Numbered from the stretch's first letter, positions 11,481-26,708 are shown. The stretch is 64,000 nucleotides of DNA from Phylloscopus collybita (GCA_027886175.1 JAJNNQ010000078.1:2852001-2916000), one strand, 5' to 3'. Notes: a model not told the origin generated them from the sequence alone. Translations and numbers: made by a program.

Positions 11481-11729
11481 TTGACGCACCCCACGCAGGA
11501 GGGAGCACCTCAAAAATGGGGAAAAGATGAAACGGCCACCAGAACAAATCCTACAACACGAGGGACCAGCTCCTGGGAACCCCAAGGAATTCAGATCAGG
11601 AGCCACAGAACCCAGTGATCATTTCAATGGCATAATTGAAACGGATAGAAAAGCACAGGGAATGAAGTCACTGAGAATAATCCCAAAACCAAAGAGGAAC
11701 CAGGAAGAAAAAACAGAGTCAATGAGTGA

Positions 11730-12185
11730 ATCTGCTTGGAGATAGGGCCAGGGACTTGGACATAAGGAAGGATCGAAAGAAACCATCAGTTTTAGATAAA
11801 TGTTACTCATTGACACGGACTGCTGCTCAGCTAAGATCCTGCTGAATTACTGAACACAGAGAAGAACAAAGATTGAACAGAGCCGTGAATATCGGACGTT
11901 ATATAAAAGGGGGGTGCATATTAACGAGGACATGCAGCAGGCGGATCGGGAAGTCTGAACTTTCCAAGGACTTTCGCCACTGGGCAAAGGGAGAGGGAGA
12001 CGCAGAAGGGAAAATCAGGATAAAAAGGAGGCTGCGCATTACAACAATGGGAGAGACCCCACGGCAAATGCCGCAAGGCCTCTCCCTTTGTCCATGAATA
12101 AAGTCACTTTATTTAAAGTCACTTTATTTAAAGTCCTCTGCCTCCTTCGGGGACAGAAACCTCTGGCGATGCCAATTTTCCCGCA
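11730..12185 (+). mobile_element. LTR-like block (family E), left arm
   Basis: It carries a TATA-like ttatataaaagg near 11900, a second gataaaaagg near 12018 and AATAAA at about 12097, followed by a U5-like tail ending around cctctggcgat. The same block appears inverted at about 13250-13650, at 56590-57010, and in part at about 16235-16470, always antisense to the neighbouring zinc-finger gene. It could be an old LTR in the ancestral first intron. Its terminal boundaries are not certain. Confidence 0.5.
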
Positions 12186-12434
12186 CAGGCCCGGAGACAG
12201 CGCAGCCACCTCCGTCCTACCCACAGGAACCGGGACGAGCCAGCGCTGCTCCGGCCCCGGCTCCTGCCCAGGCACCCGCGGGAAGGAGACCGCGGGCAGC
12301 CGCTCCCGCAGCGCCCTCAGGGCACGGGGAACACGGCGCGGACACGGCACAACCGAGCCACAGCCAGAGCCCCCTGCCGCCCCCTCCGCCCGCAGCCAGC
12401 CCCGAGCCCCGGCACAACCCAGCGCGGCTCCCAC

Positions 12435-12560
12435 CTGCGCCGGGGCCGCCTCCGAGCTCCGCCGCCGCCTCACGGGGCTCCGGCCGCTACCGCCGCTCCC
12501 GGGCCTGCACAGGCGATCCGAAAATGGCGCCGCTCCCGCGCGAGGGCCGCGCTTCTGCCC
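12435..12560 (-). other. Probable untranslated first exon of the 9-finger gene
   Basis: Read on minus, the sequence ends in a gcgcag|gtggga splice donor at 12434/12435. The same donor context occurs in the right arm at 12975/12976, in the opposite direction. CpG-rich DNA with CCAAT motifs lies upstream. No conserved start codon was found, so it is called an untranslated exon; the 5' end is a guess. Confidence 0.45.
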
Positions 12561-12930
12561 GCTCTGCCCAATCAGCCCGCAGCGAGAGCCAGGAGTGACG
12601 GAACCAGCAGCCAATGGCAGTGAGCCAGGGGCGGGCTCTGCACACGACACAGTAAACCCATTCCCAGTCACCCCTCTGTGGGCGTGGCTACGAGACCGAT
12701 CTCCGTTGATTGACAGGCTCCGCAGAGCGGCGGCCCCGGGGGGTGGAGCCAGCCCGGCCCCGGCGGGGCCCAGCGCGAGCCGGGGGCGCCCGGGGGGCGG
12801 CATCAAGGCTGTGCTTCTCCCCGCTCTGCCCAATGAGCGAGCGAGATCGAAGAGTGACGGTGGAACCAGCCAATCCCGACGGACGGCGGGCTCTGCCCAC
12901 GCCAGGAACTCGCCTCCCTTTCGCTGAATT
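12480..12930. promoter_or_regulatory. CpG-rich bidirectional promoter of the zinc-finger pair
   Basis: Centre of the large inverted repeat. It has high CpG density and several CCAAT/ATTGG motifs (ctctgcccaatcag near 12565, agccaatggc near 12610, ctgcccaatgagcg near 12827, ccagccaatcc near 12865). A short block (cttctscccgctctgcccaa and what follows) is directly repeated at about 12548 and 12812. No TATA box is evident. Divergent donors at 12434 and 12976 point outward to the minus 9-finger and plus 15-finger genes. Confidence 0.6.
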
Positions 12931-12975
12931 CCGGCATTGCTCGGAAACCTCGGCTGAGGAGCGGCCCCGGCGCAG
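12880..12975 (+). other. Probable untranslated first exon of the 15-finger gene
   Basis: Mirror image of 12435-12560. It ends in cggcgcag|gtggga (donor at 12976). The start is approximate. No coding frame is conserved between the two arms here. Confidence 0.45.
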
Positions 12976-13249
12976 GTGGGAGCCGCGCTGGGTTGTGCCG
13001 GGGCTCGGGGCTGGCTGCGGGCGGAGGGGGCGGCAGGGGGCTCTGGCTGTGGCTGGGTTGTGCCGTGTCCGCGCCGTGTTCCCCGTGCCCTGAGGCGCTG
13101 CGGGAGCGGCTGCCCGCGGTCTCCTTCCCGCGGGTGCCTGGGCAGGAGCCGGGGCCGGAGCAGCGCTGGCTCTTCCCGGTTCCTGTGGGTAGGACGGAGG
13201 CGGCTGCGCTGTCCCCGGGCCTGAGCGGGAAAATTGGCATCGCCAGAGG

Positions 13250-13660
13250 TTTCTGTGCCCGAAGGAGCCAGAGGAGTCCTGTAAAAGTGACTTTATTTAT
13301 GAACAAAGGGAGAGGCCATGCGGCATTTGCCATGCGGTCTCTCCAATTGTTGTAGTTCGCAGCCTCCTTTTTATCCTGATTTTCCCTTCTGCATCTCCCT
13401 TTGCCCGGTGGCGAAGGTCCTTGGAAAGTTCAGACTCCCGATCTGCCTGCTGCATGTCCTCGTTAATATGCACCCCCCTTTTGTATAACATCCGATATTC
13501 ACGGCTCTGTTCAGTCTTTGTTCTTCTCCGTGTTCAGGCATTCAGCAGGATCTTGGCTGAGCAGCAGTCTGTGTCAAAGAGTAACATTTTTTGAAACTGA
13601 TGTTTTTTCTCGTTCGTTCCTTATCTCCAAGTCCGTGGCCATATCTCCAAGCAGATTCAC
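13250..13660 (-). mobile_element. LTR-like block (family E), right arm
   Basis: Inverted copy of 11730-12185: the plus strand shows gtgactttatttatgaac, then the purine/GC block and ttttgtataacatccg. It is collinear with the left arm, so it was part of the ancestral unit before the inverted duplication. Confidence 0.5.
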
Positions 13661-13739
13661 TCACTGACTCTGTTTTTTCTTTCTTGGTCCTCTTTGGTTT
13701 TGGGATTATTTTCAGTGACCTCAATTCTGAGAAAAACGA

Positions 13740-14340
13740 GAACTCAGTCTTAGAATATTTTCCATAAATTCAGTAAGGGAAAAACTAGGACAATGCCCAG
13801 TGCTGGCGTATTCCTGGCCATCAGCCAAGGAACACCCTGCACATTAAGGCAGCCTTATCTATGTCCTGTTCCTTTACTGAGGTACATACATATTTATGAG
13901 TTTCATGCTCTACTCAAACATTCCTGGCAGCTTTTGATGGTTTAGAAACTTGTCTTTATTTTAGTTTTCTGCTCTGGCTTATCTACATAACATCCTGCAG
14001 ATCAGGTCAATCTATTTTATTTCTTCCTGTGGTCTCATCCTGTTGTTTCACATTTCCCAGAGAGCAAACAGTTCACAAACTCTTCTCTCATTCTTCTCTG
14101 CTGCTCTGGTTTGTGTCGCCCTTATCTCATCCCTTGGAGAGGTCAGTCAGCAGCTGTGGGAAAAAAACCTGATTGCTTTAAACAGTTCTCTGGGTTACAC
14201 ACAAGTCTTTGACCATTTTCTATTTTGCTCAGGCCTACAGTACAATGCATTCATCCCATTATTAGTTCTAGAAGCTTTAAGGTGTCTACATCAACATCAA
14301 ATACTCATCACACTGCTGCTTCCATGAGTTACACGGTGCA
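13740..14340. other. AT-rich insert in the right arm, no gene recognised
   Basis: Present only in the right arm. It has several TTTATT boxes (about 13894, 13954, 14015) consistent with minus-strand LTR material, but no clear termini or second copy in this window. Confidence 0.35.
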
Positions 14341-15119
14341 GACTTCAAATGAGCAATGAGGTTAAATTAGCAAGCAGCTCCAAGGGATTATAAACTGCAC
14401 TGTGCTTATAATCAATAACCACAGATAAAGACCAACACCCAAATGTGAAAGCCAATATTCTCGGGTCATTTTCAACAATTCCCTGTCCTTTTGTAGCCCT
14501 TTGTGGCTCAGGAGGCCTGGCTGCCACCTGCATCCCCTTGCTCAGCTGCTGAATGAGCTGCACTCAGCAAGGTGTCCTGCATGGCCCAAAGATGAGAGTT
14601 GCTGTAGCACAGGAGAGGAGGAAGAGCATTCGTTTAACCCGTGGTGTGCCAGAGAACTCCAAAACCGTGTCCCATTCCCATCCTTTCCAGGTTTTGGCCA
14701 GAACATGAGCTGCTTTCTTATTTCCTTTGTTCTCTGTTTCCCCACTTTTCCATTGTCGTCTCTTTGCCAACAACATCTTGAGTCATTTAATTTTCCACAC
14801 TGTGCTCCTCCTTCTGCTCATGGATAATCTGATCCCATCCCTTGGTGAAATGTTGTGTTCTTGGTTTGAGTGGATTGGTGGTCCAGACTCAGGAGCTGGA
14901 TCTGTCTACTTGGTTCTTATTTGGAGGAGAGCTTGTAATGTAATTATTGCTTGCAGTGTAGTTGTGCCCTGCAGCTAGAAGCCTGATTCCTTGCCAGGGG
15001 CTGTTTGGGTCGGCTCTCCCCTGCCCAGGAGGGCAATGCCTCTGCCAGGTCCTTGTGGCCGAGCCGGTGCCCTGGGTGCTGGGGCCCCCTTGATCCCTCA
15101 GGGGCTGTAGAAACTCTGC

Positions 15120-15120
<1 letters not shown>
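14340..15120. repeat. Segmental duplication unit shared with 57600-58430
   Basis: About 780-830 bp in the same orientation and high similarity to 57600-58430, including tgaggttaaattagcaagc, the segment around ccatttgtggctcaggaggcctgg in each copy, and ctcatggataatctgatccc. A more diverged copy of its first ~110 bases lies reversed at about 53120-53230. No coding content is recognised. Confidence 0.65.
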
Positions 15121-18179
<3,059 letters not shown>

Positions 18180-19472
18180 GGGAAGCCCTGGGAGTGCCCT
18201 GAGAGCAGGAAGAGCTTCGTGCGCTGCTCCAGCTCCATCCCCCATGGGAGGATCGGTGTTGGATGATCCCCAGTGACCCCCGTTGGGCAGAGTTCTGGTG
18301 ATCCATGTTGGGAAGACACCTGGCTGGGGGACTCCACATCTTCCTGTCTTCCTGTGGGCACCTGGATGAACGCAGGGGAAGCAACATCCAATGGGACACA
18401 GACGGACTTTGGGAGTTCCTTGGGGAGAGTCGATTTGTTGACTTTCAACCCCAGAAAACCTTTAACATCCCATCCTATCTTTTGGTGGCCTCAAGAAATA
18501 CTGGATGGTCTTGGGAGGTCTTTTCCAACCTTAGGGATTCCACAATTTTGATCTCCTGTTGCCTGAGGGTGTCTTCCACAGCCAGATGGTGATGATCTGG
18601 GGCAAAGATCAAGGTTTTAGAGACAGTGGGGTGGAAACCCTTCCAAAAAAGGTTCTTCCCTCCCCCCCAAGCACGTGGATCCTCAGCTGGCATGGACACA
18701 TAAATCCTTTTTCTTTTGGCCTTGATTTGCTTTTCATTTATTTTTATCCCTTTAAAAAAAATGCCACACAGGGGTAAAAATAAGAACGTTGAACTAAGAA
18801 GAAGGGGAGGGCATGGGGGGATATAGACATGAAGAGTGACATGGGGACACATGGACATGGAGGGGGACATGGCTATTCCTGGGGACACAGGGGGACACGG
18901 GCTCAGATGGAGATGTGGAAGACAATGACAGGGATGGAAACCTGGTGGGGAGACAGCCATGGGTGAGGCCATGGTGGGACATGGCCAGTGACATGTGGGG
19001 ACATGGCCATGGCCAGTGCCATGGGGGGAACTTGCAGGGGCTGTGGGGGATTCTGGGTGTGAGGGAGTTGAGGGTTCCTGGGAGGGACTTGGGGCTTGCT
19101 GAGGGATTTGGGGACCCCAGGCCCAGTGGCTCCGGCAGCGCTGGGAGACCCTGGCGGAGGTTCTGGGGCAGCTGCTCAAGGAGCCCCTGACCTGGAGCCC
19201 CAGCCAGGCATCGGGCTCCTGGAAGGGAATGAACGTCCTTGTCCCCAGGAGGGAAATCCCAGCAGCCCCAGGGTGTTGGGGGCAACTGAGAGGCCACAGC
19301 AGGCAGGGGAAAGCCAGACAGAGCTCTCCCTCTCCAAAACTGCCCTTCAAAAATCCCAAACTCATGGATTCTTTGCAGGAAAAAGCTGTCAGGTGTCTGA
19401 ATTTAGGGAAAGGAGGGATGGGACCTCCAGACTGAGCAGGAGGGACCTGGAAGCCCCAAAACCAAGCATGGG
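18180..19472 (+). repeat. Zinc-finger 3' flank, segmental duplication copy 1
   Basis: Same sequence, in order, as 55560-54293 and 64000-63385 read on minus. It includes a CR1 tail (about 18505-18550), a Lys-rich-looking A-run segment and a gacatgg minisatellite (about 18830-19040). Frames are not conserved. It serves to align the three paralogous loci. Confidence 0.7.
18830..19040 (+). repeat. Degenerate GGGGACATGG minisatellite
   Basis: Short imperfect units around gggacatgg and gacacatgg. The counterpart arrays on minus lie at about 54730-54930 and 63835-64000 in the other two paralogous flanks. Confidence 0.7.
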
Positions 19473-19888
19473 TGTCTTGGGTTATAGAACTAAAAAATGT
19501 GTATTCTCTTTTATCTGTTGTCAGCCGTTGGGGAGATGTTTTTCTTTATCTCTCTTAACTCCGGGGGTAGGGGGGCTGATGCTTTCTGATAATGGGCCAG
19601 CTGCTCAAACCAGGTGGGCAGCCTGACCAACAGGGGGTCAGGTTGTGTTTCTGACTCTGTCAGAGTTTCTAGGATTTTTGTTTGCTTATTTGGTTGGGTT
19701 TTTTTACTGCTACATTTGTATTGTGAATATTCCTAGTGAAGAACTGTTATACCTATTCCCTAATCTTTGCCTGAAAGCCCTGAATTGCAAAATTACAATA
19801 ATGTGGAGAGGGTGAGGGGTTTACATTCTCCATTCCAAGGGAAACTGCAGCTTTCCCTGGCAGATTCCTGTCTTTCCAAGCCAAGACA
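19473..19888 (+). mobile_element. LTR, family B, ERVK-type
   Basis: Starts near TGTCTTGGG and ends just before a lysine-tRNA-like primer site. Its two ends match the split LTR at 53441-53558 plus 54212-54292. No coding potential. The 3' boundary is set by the primer site at 19894. Confidence 0.6.
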
Positions 19889-19893
19889 CCTTT

Positions 19894-19911
19894 TTGCACC
19901 CAACGTGGGGC
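19894..19911 (+). other. Primer binding site, tRNA-Lys type
   Basis: ttgcacccaacgtggggc matches the lysine (1,2) primer-site consensus TGGCGCCCAACGTGGGGC at 16 of 18 positions and lies directly after an LTR, as expected of an ERVK/betaretrovirus-like element. Confidence 0.7.
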
Positions 19912-20524
19912 ACAAGGGCATTGAGAGAAAAAGGAGAAACAGTTCTGGAGTGACTTAAGTTCTTGTGTACTGGATATAGAAACCTTCTTAAGTAGAACCA
20001 TGTGGTCTTACCCTGGTTTGGGTGGCATGTGGTTGTGGCTGTATTTCTCCCATTTGCAGGCCCTTGTCTAAACATGGGCCCTATAACTAAGGCTACTGTG
20101 GCTGTTATCCAGTTTCCTTTATGGGTTAATAAGGTGATGAATTCATGGATCTTTAACTTCCTCTGGAAGGCAGGCACTTGGGTTCCGAGGTAACACACTA
20201 ACTGTGTGTTTTTGGGGTTACTTTAATAATGGTACCTACTGTGAGGAAATGACGCTGGGGGAGATTTTTTCCCAACCCTTCACCCATCTCTTTGGGTCCC
20301 ACCAGTTTTTGAAGGGTTCAAGTCTCCTCTGAATGCCAATGATATCATACAGTGACTGGTGTTGCTTATAGGCCTATTCTATTTAGCATTCAGAGATAAG
20401 GGGAGATTGACCTGGGTAACCACCCTGACACCTACCCCACAAAATAGAGATGCTGCCCCAGAGCCTGACCCTGCCCCACAGCCTGCCTCAGAGATAAACC
20501 AACCAGATTGCTGAAAGAGTTAGG
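19912..20524 (+). mobile_element. ERVK-type leader remnant
   Basis: Sequence after the primer site with no intact gag frame. The last part has cct/gcc-rich repeats (20420-20500). It is truncated by the LTR of the hyperedited provirus at about 20525. Confidence 0.45.
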
Positions 20525-21176
20525 TGACTGTTTTAGGGTGACTATGATTTTTTACAATTTTTAATTGTCTGTTTTGTTTGTGTTATATATTAAGTTTTGT
20601 ACTTTTAAAATTAGTTTTGGGAGCAAAGGAGAAAAAAGAAGTAGCACGCAGTTTGTTTTGAGAAAACTGTTTGACTTTTAAATGTTTTTGTTGTGGTGGT
20701 TTGTTTGATATACGGAGAGTAATAGGACAGAGATTTTTTGTGGTTTTAGTTAGTTTTAGCTAGCTGAAGTGAAAAAGGGTTTTGTACTTCTTTTTTTTGG
20801 GTGTTTTTTTTTTTGAGATTGTTTGAATTTTTTCTAGACGGAAAAATTTAGAAGAGCAGTGAGGGCTTGCACTGGCAGCCTGCTGGGTCCTGGAGTTTTA
20901 GAGGGAGTGGGACTGGTGAGAGACTGAGTGAGCTGAGCTGTATTTACGGCAAAGATGTTTTTAGTTTGTTTTTTTTTTTCAGAGCAGCGAAAAGTTTTAT
21001 TGTTTTATATTATTCATTCTTTGTGGGCATCTTGTTTGTTAAATAAATAGCTTTTTTACTTTTCTCTGAAGAAGTTCTTTCTTTTTGGACTGGCTGAGAG
21101 AAGGAGCCGTTTAAGATTGCTTTCCAGAGGAACCCCCTTTGGAGGTTTCCTCCCGAATTTGCCCTAAACCAAGGCA
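20525..21176 (+). mobile_element. 5' LTR of hyperedited provirus, C-depleted in U3
   Basis: About 652 bp and collinear with 26709-27356 throughout: gttttgggagcaaagg versus gttctgggagcgaagg, gaagagcagtgagggcttgc versus gaggagcagcgagggctgg, and identical gggcatcttgtttgttaaat stretches. Relative to the 3' LTR, very many C positions are T in U3, whereas G is largely kept. The U5 end (ggaggtttcctcc) retains its C residues. AATAAA lies near 21041. Confidence 0.8.
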
Positions 21177-21187
21177 TATATTGTTAT

Positions 21188-21205
21188 TGGCGTGCAATTT
21201 GGGGC
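21188..21205 (+). other. Primer binding site, tRNA-Lys-like
   Basis: tggcgtgcaatttggggc agrees with the lysine (1,2) primer-site consensus at 14 of 18 positions; two of the four differences are C-to-T. It lies 11 bases after the LTR end, which marks the element as an ERVK-type provirus. Confidence 0.6.
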
Positions 21206-24200
21206 TCAAAAAATATATTAGTGACATTTTAGTTATACTTCATAGAAAAATAAAACAGTTAGCAGCCATGTTGCTCCTTAAATCCCTAATGTCTCTTAAA
21301 ATAAAATCCATTCTGTGTTTCTGTTCCTGAAGCTTTTAAAAAATTTTAATACCTTTCTAGTCCCTAATTTTGTTTTCTTCTCCAAAAATAGCTCCAATGT
21401 TGTCCCTAACACATAACTTTTGTACTAAAAATACACAAATTAAAATAGCTATTCTCCTAAGCTCAGTAATTATAACTTATAAAAGGCTTATACAAGTACT
21501 GGAGTTTGTACCAGGGATATTTAGTTTATAACTTCTTCGTCCTAGCCTGCATCCTAGTTCCAGTAACATATTTTAAAACTTATCAGTTATTGTACCCAGT
21601 TTTTTAAAAAAAAGTAAAAAATAAAGCTTTTTAGTCTTTTCTTTCCTTTTTCTCTTTTAAATCATTTACATCACTTTTAAAAATGGTCAGTATCCCCTAA
21701 ATATTAAAAGAACCACTCCTAATATTTAATCTAGTGAACTTCCTCTATATAGTTTACAGCTTCTCTGAAAGAAAGTCTGAGCTTTCCAGAAAGGCTGATA
21801 AAACTGCTAACCTAAAAGTAAACCCAAAAATAAACCCAAGTGTAAAAAATCCCAAATAGTGTAAAAAACCCCCAAAAAACGAAACTTAAAAAAAATTTTC
21901 TTATCCCCCAACTTAAAAATTTTCATGTAAACAAATTCAAAACCCAAATAAAATAAAAAATATCTAAAAGACCCCCCATCATAATAATTCTAAAAAAAAA
22001 AAATCATTGCCATAAACTAAACCCTAACACAAGCTTATCACACACTGCTAAATACTGTAAAACAGCAAATAAAAACAGGGGGGCAGGGAGATAAATCAGC
22101 AACGACCCCAGTCACTCAAACTGCAACCAACACCCCAACTACTCAAACAGCAGCTCAACCAAACAATAAACCTAAATCAACAACTATACTAAATAAAAAA
22201 CTTAAATCAGCAGTTAAACCCTATAATAAACCCAAAACAGCAGCTAAACCAGACAGGGAGCTTAAAACACCAGATGCCCCAGCAAAAAAGCACACACACA
22301 AAACTCATCAACCAGGAAACAATAATCCAAACAAAAATACCTCCCAATACCTCCCAACCCCCAATCACAAACCCAACCAACCAGCAAAAGACCAAAAGAT
22401 ACTATTAAATCCTTTTCCCTAAAAAGCCTCCAAAACCTAAAAAAATATTACACTCAACAACCTAATCAATCTGTAATTTATTAATTAATCCATCTTTAAA
22501 ATGCTACAAGCAAAGCTACAACTCTAAACAACACTGAAGCAAAGCATTTAAAATCCCTATCACAAAATCCAATTATCAACCAAAAAATATAAAAAACCCC
22601 CTAACCCTTGCAGTCTCTGGGAACAGGTCCTGGGAGATGTAGCACAAAAATATCTGTGTATAAACAATCTCTATATACAGCAAACCCAATAAAAAACCAT
22701 AAACCAAAAAATTCAATGCTTAAAAAAAATGGCAGTAACAAAAAATGTCTTCTCAAATAACCTAAACACTAAAAACCCAAACTTAATACCATATACACCT
22801 GTGATGTGGCAAAAACTTACACAACTCAAACCACAAAAATACTCTTCTGCTTTAGTGATAATAAAGCAAAATAACACAAAACCCCCTGTACTAAATATAG
22901 CAAAAAACCTCCAAATGTATACAAATACCATGATCCAACACATACAAAAATCACAGCTCTAAAAACATGTACGCAAACTTTAAAAAAAACAAACAAAAAA
23001 CCAACTAAACAAAAAAACACCCACAAACAACAAAAGAGAGTTTTCTGCAAATCTCTTCAGTACAAATCAAAATTCTAACACCAAACACAAACATTCCCCA
23101 GACAGGGAGAGAAGGAACACCCCGCAAACTAAACTATAGTCCTTCCTATATAATAGTAAAAAAACCATGAAAAAATAAAATAAAAAACCTAGTAGTGCTC
23201 TAACACAACAAGTATCTAAATTAAAAACAGCAAAACTCAGAGAGGAAGTTCCACCAAAAAAACCCAAACAAACTTGTTACCCAAAAAAACCCAAATAAAC
23301 AAGCTTAGAGGGGCCCTGCCTCTACCCAAATAAAAAGTAAAAAAAAAAGTGGTTTTTAAACTGTATAAATTCATTAGCCTAGCACATTAAAACCACAAAA
23401 ATATAAAACCTTAGTTAACACTAGTACACAGTGCACATTAATCCCAGCAAAATATATATATATATTTAAAAATCTATTTCTATTGCTAGTGTAACAAAAA
23501 ACCCAGATTTTACTTTAGTGAAAGCTAATGTAAACCTGACTAAAAATAAGTAAAAAACCCACCCTATTGTAACCAACCCAAAAGCCCCATGCATTTTAAA
23601 CATAAACTTCCTCCAAAATAAATCTTTAAAAAAACCCCAAAAAATTCAAATAAGCATTCAAAATAACAGCTATAAAAACAAAAAAATGTTAGGCAATTAA
23701 ACACCTTGCCCAAATTATCAAAAACCCATCTGCAATAAAACTTCTAATAAAACCCCAAACAAGTAGCAATTGCCGCTTGAACAGTACGTCGCCAACAGCA
23801 CAAAACAACTCAAAATACCTTAATTCCCATCCACAAAATAATCCCTGAGCTAAAAACCCAAAAAATAGTCAGCAAAACCCACTCACCCTTCAACAACCCC
23901 ATTTAACCTAGATGCAAATCTAAAAAAAAATAAAAATTAACCGTAAACTCTCATAGCATAAATAAAGTAACTCCACCGCTGAGCGCTGCTGTACCAAATA
24001 CATGGAAACTCCAGGACGAGCTGAAGTCCAACACAACTAAGTAGCACCATTGTGAACATCGCTGACACATTTTTCTCCATTCCTTGAACAGCAAAATACA
24101 AACCTCAATTGACCTTCACCTGGAGGGGCGTACAGTGCACCTCAAACCAACTGCCCCAAAAGTAAAACCACAGTCCTGCCATCTGCCATAAACGAATTCA

Positions 24201-26708
24201 AGCTGCACTAAGAAAGGGTGAGGCTCCAAAACATCTGCAATACATTAATAACATAAGTGTAAAAAAAAATTGCCTCTAAAATATTAAAAAAAAATCATCC
24301 AAATTCTCCTAAAAACTAATTTCACTAAAAAAACCCCAAAAGTTAAAAAACCTGCTCAAAAAATCCAATTCCTAAAAATAAAATAAAAAAACCAGCATCA
24401 AATTCCCACCAATATCATCAACAAAACAACAACAATGTGTCCAGCAACCAACAAAAAAACCCCACAAACTTTGCTAAACACCATAGGCTTTTGGAGAACA
24501 CATATTCCTAAGTACAGGCAAATTGGAAACCCTCTCTATCTGGTCACCTGCAAGAAAAGCACTTTCCAGTAAAACCCTAAACAACAGCACACCTTTACCC
24601 AAATCAAACAAAAAATTATTCATACAGCAACCCTTAACCCAGTCACAATTAAATCAAATATAAAAACGTACTCTATGCCAGAATGCCAAAAAATCAGCCC
24701 AAAATCAGCCCAAAAATCAGCTCAAAGTCACCCCCAAAATCACCCTAAAAATCAGCCCAAAATCAGCCAAAAATCAGCCAGGAGCCATAGTCTGTCCTAA
24801 AACCTTTAACAAAAAGTACCTAAGAAAACTCAAAACCAACCACTAAAATTCTAAAATCAAAGCTACCAAAAATCCAATACCAACTACACTCCAACAACAA
24901 CAACAACAACAATTTAACAGCCTATAAAAATGTCCAAACTACCTCAAAAATAATAAACACTAAAACACAACTCCTCCTGGCACCCCGACTACCAGTGCTA
25001 AAATAAATGTTCAAAACAAAGGTTCCCGCTACCCACCATGCCACCAATAGCACATAAAATAAGGAAATTGCTCTTATCACACAACACGCCCATATTTAAA
25101 AACTAAATCACCCTAAAATTTTAAAAATAATTACAAACTAGCCTAAAAGTAAGAACTTCAGTCTCATTAATAAAAAAACCCCAAAACAAGTAACACGTAC
25201 TAAAAAAGCTCCACCATACAACCAACTACCAATAAAAAAACCACATTATAATCTTTTTACAAATAATTCTTATTGCATTACAAAAATAAAACAAAAATAA
25301 AAACAACCATATAAAACCCCACACAACAAATCGCACAAGCTGCTAAAAAAAATAAATCATGCCAACTTAGTAAACTTAAAACCGTTCAATTAACCCTAAA
25401 CATTGCCAAAAGTAACCAAAACTCTACCTCTACACTAATTCATAAATAATAACCAATGCTCTATAAAAATAACAAAAAAACCCCCAAAAAACCTAGTTAA
25501 CAACATAAAAAACCCAATCTAAACTGCTAAAAAGTAAAAAACCATCACTGCCAAAATAAAAAAATTACCTGTAAAAATCCACCATGTAAATACCCATATC
25601 CCCAAAAATCAAACTAATAAAAACCACCAAAACAACAAATAAATAAATCAAGCACAAAAATAAAAACATTAAAAGTAAATCTCAATTAACAACATAAAAA
25701 AAAAAGTTGTTCCTAACTCAATTAGGTCATAATGACTCAAGTCATCAAAACAAAAACATCACCTATAAGTAAACACAAACCAAAAAACAAATTTAACCAT
25801 AAACAGTATTTCACAAATCAGCCATAACTTTAAAACGTGTACTGCCATCAAACAAGCCAAACAAATAAAGCCCCTATAATATAACAAACAATAATCCAAA
25901 TATAAATATAAAAAGCCTAGCAAATTAATGACATCACACTGCCCCAAACCCACCAAACAAGCACTATATGCTAACCATAACAAAAGGCACCACTTAATAA
26001 CTAAAAAACTATCCTATACCTCACGCCACTGCCCAGAACACCATCCTAAACCTTAAAAAACAAATTCTTTGAAAGCCTAATACCCCTAAAATTAAATTAA
26101 ATCAAACAATAAAACTCATTTCCAAAATAACCTTACCAACACCTAAACTAAAAAACATAGCATTAAGTAAGTCTACCATATCCCCTACCATACACCAACT
26201 GCAAACAAAATAAAAAAAATACAACAAACTATTAAAAAACACCTTAAAATATTAAATAAAAAATCTTCCAAAAATTAAAACCAGCACTTAACAAAACCCA
26301 GCTAATTAACACCCAAATTGCCACCAACAAAACAAACCATACCCAATCTAAACTCCTACCTACAGTAAACAAAAATAAAATCCCAATAATACATATAAAA
26401 AGTTGGTTAAAAAAAAGTGTAAATCAAATCTACCTCAAATACAAACAACCCCATCCGTAAAATTATTTTTACTCAAAATCCAAGTTACACATAGTAAATA
26501 ATACAAAAAAATAAAACTCACAATATATACCTCAGAAAAATCGAATTGTTAAATAAAAACTGTAAGTAAATATCATTATTTGCTAAATGTTACTGCCATT
26601 TTCTGTCTATAGCTGTATGCTGTATATATACGCGTGTATAAGGTATGTGTGTGTAGAGTTAGAATTTATTTAGTTCTGGTAGTAAGTTGATGATATGGGG
26701 ATAAGGGG
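21206..26708 (+). mobile_element. Internal region of hyperedited ERVK-type provirus
   Basis: About 5.5 kb lying between two LTRs. From about 21.8 to 26.57 kb the plus strand is extremely poor in G and rich in A and C, with countless A-runs and TAA/TAG stops. Surviving G residues are mainly followed by C or T, while GG and GA are rare. No gag, pol or env frame survives, as expected if GG and GA were converted to AG and AA. G content returns to normal at about 26575-26600, roughly 110-130 bases before the 3' LTR. A purine stretch (ggggataagggg) at about 26697-26708 could be the polypurine tract. A local aaatcagccc tandem array lies at about 24685-24785. Confidence 0.75.

Noticed and set aside
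12039..12927. Long frames (264 and 279 codons) on both strands in the CpG island
   Set aside because: High GC content removes stops; composition is Pro/Ala/Arg-rich and not conserved between the two arms of the inverted repeat.
21800..26570. A/C-rich, G-poor segment as a nuclear mitochondrial insertion
   Set aside because: Strand bias resembles mtDNA, but no mitochondrial gene or tRNA order is visible and the segment is bounded by a primer site and a matching LTR pair.
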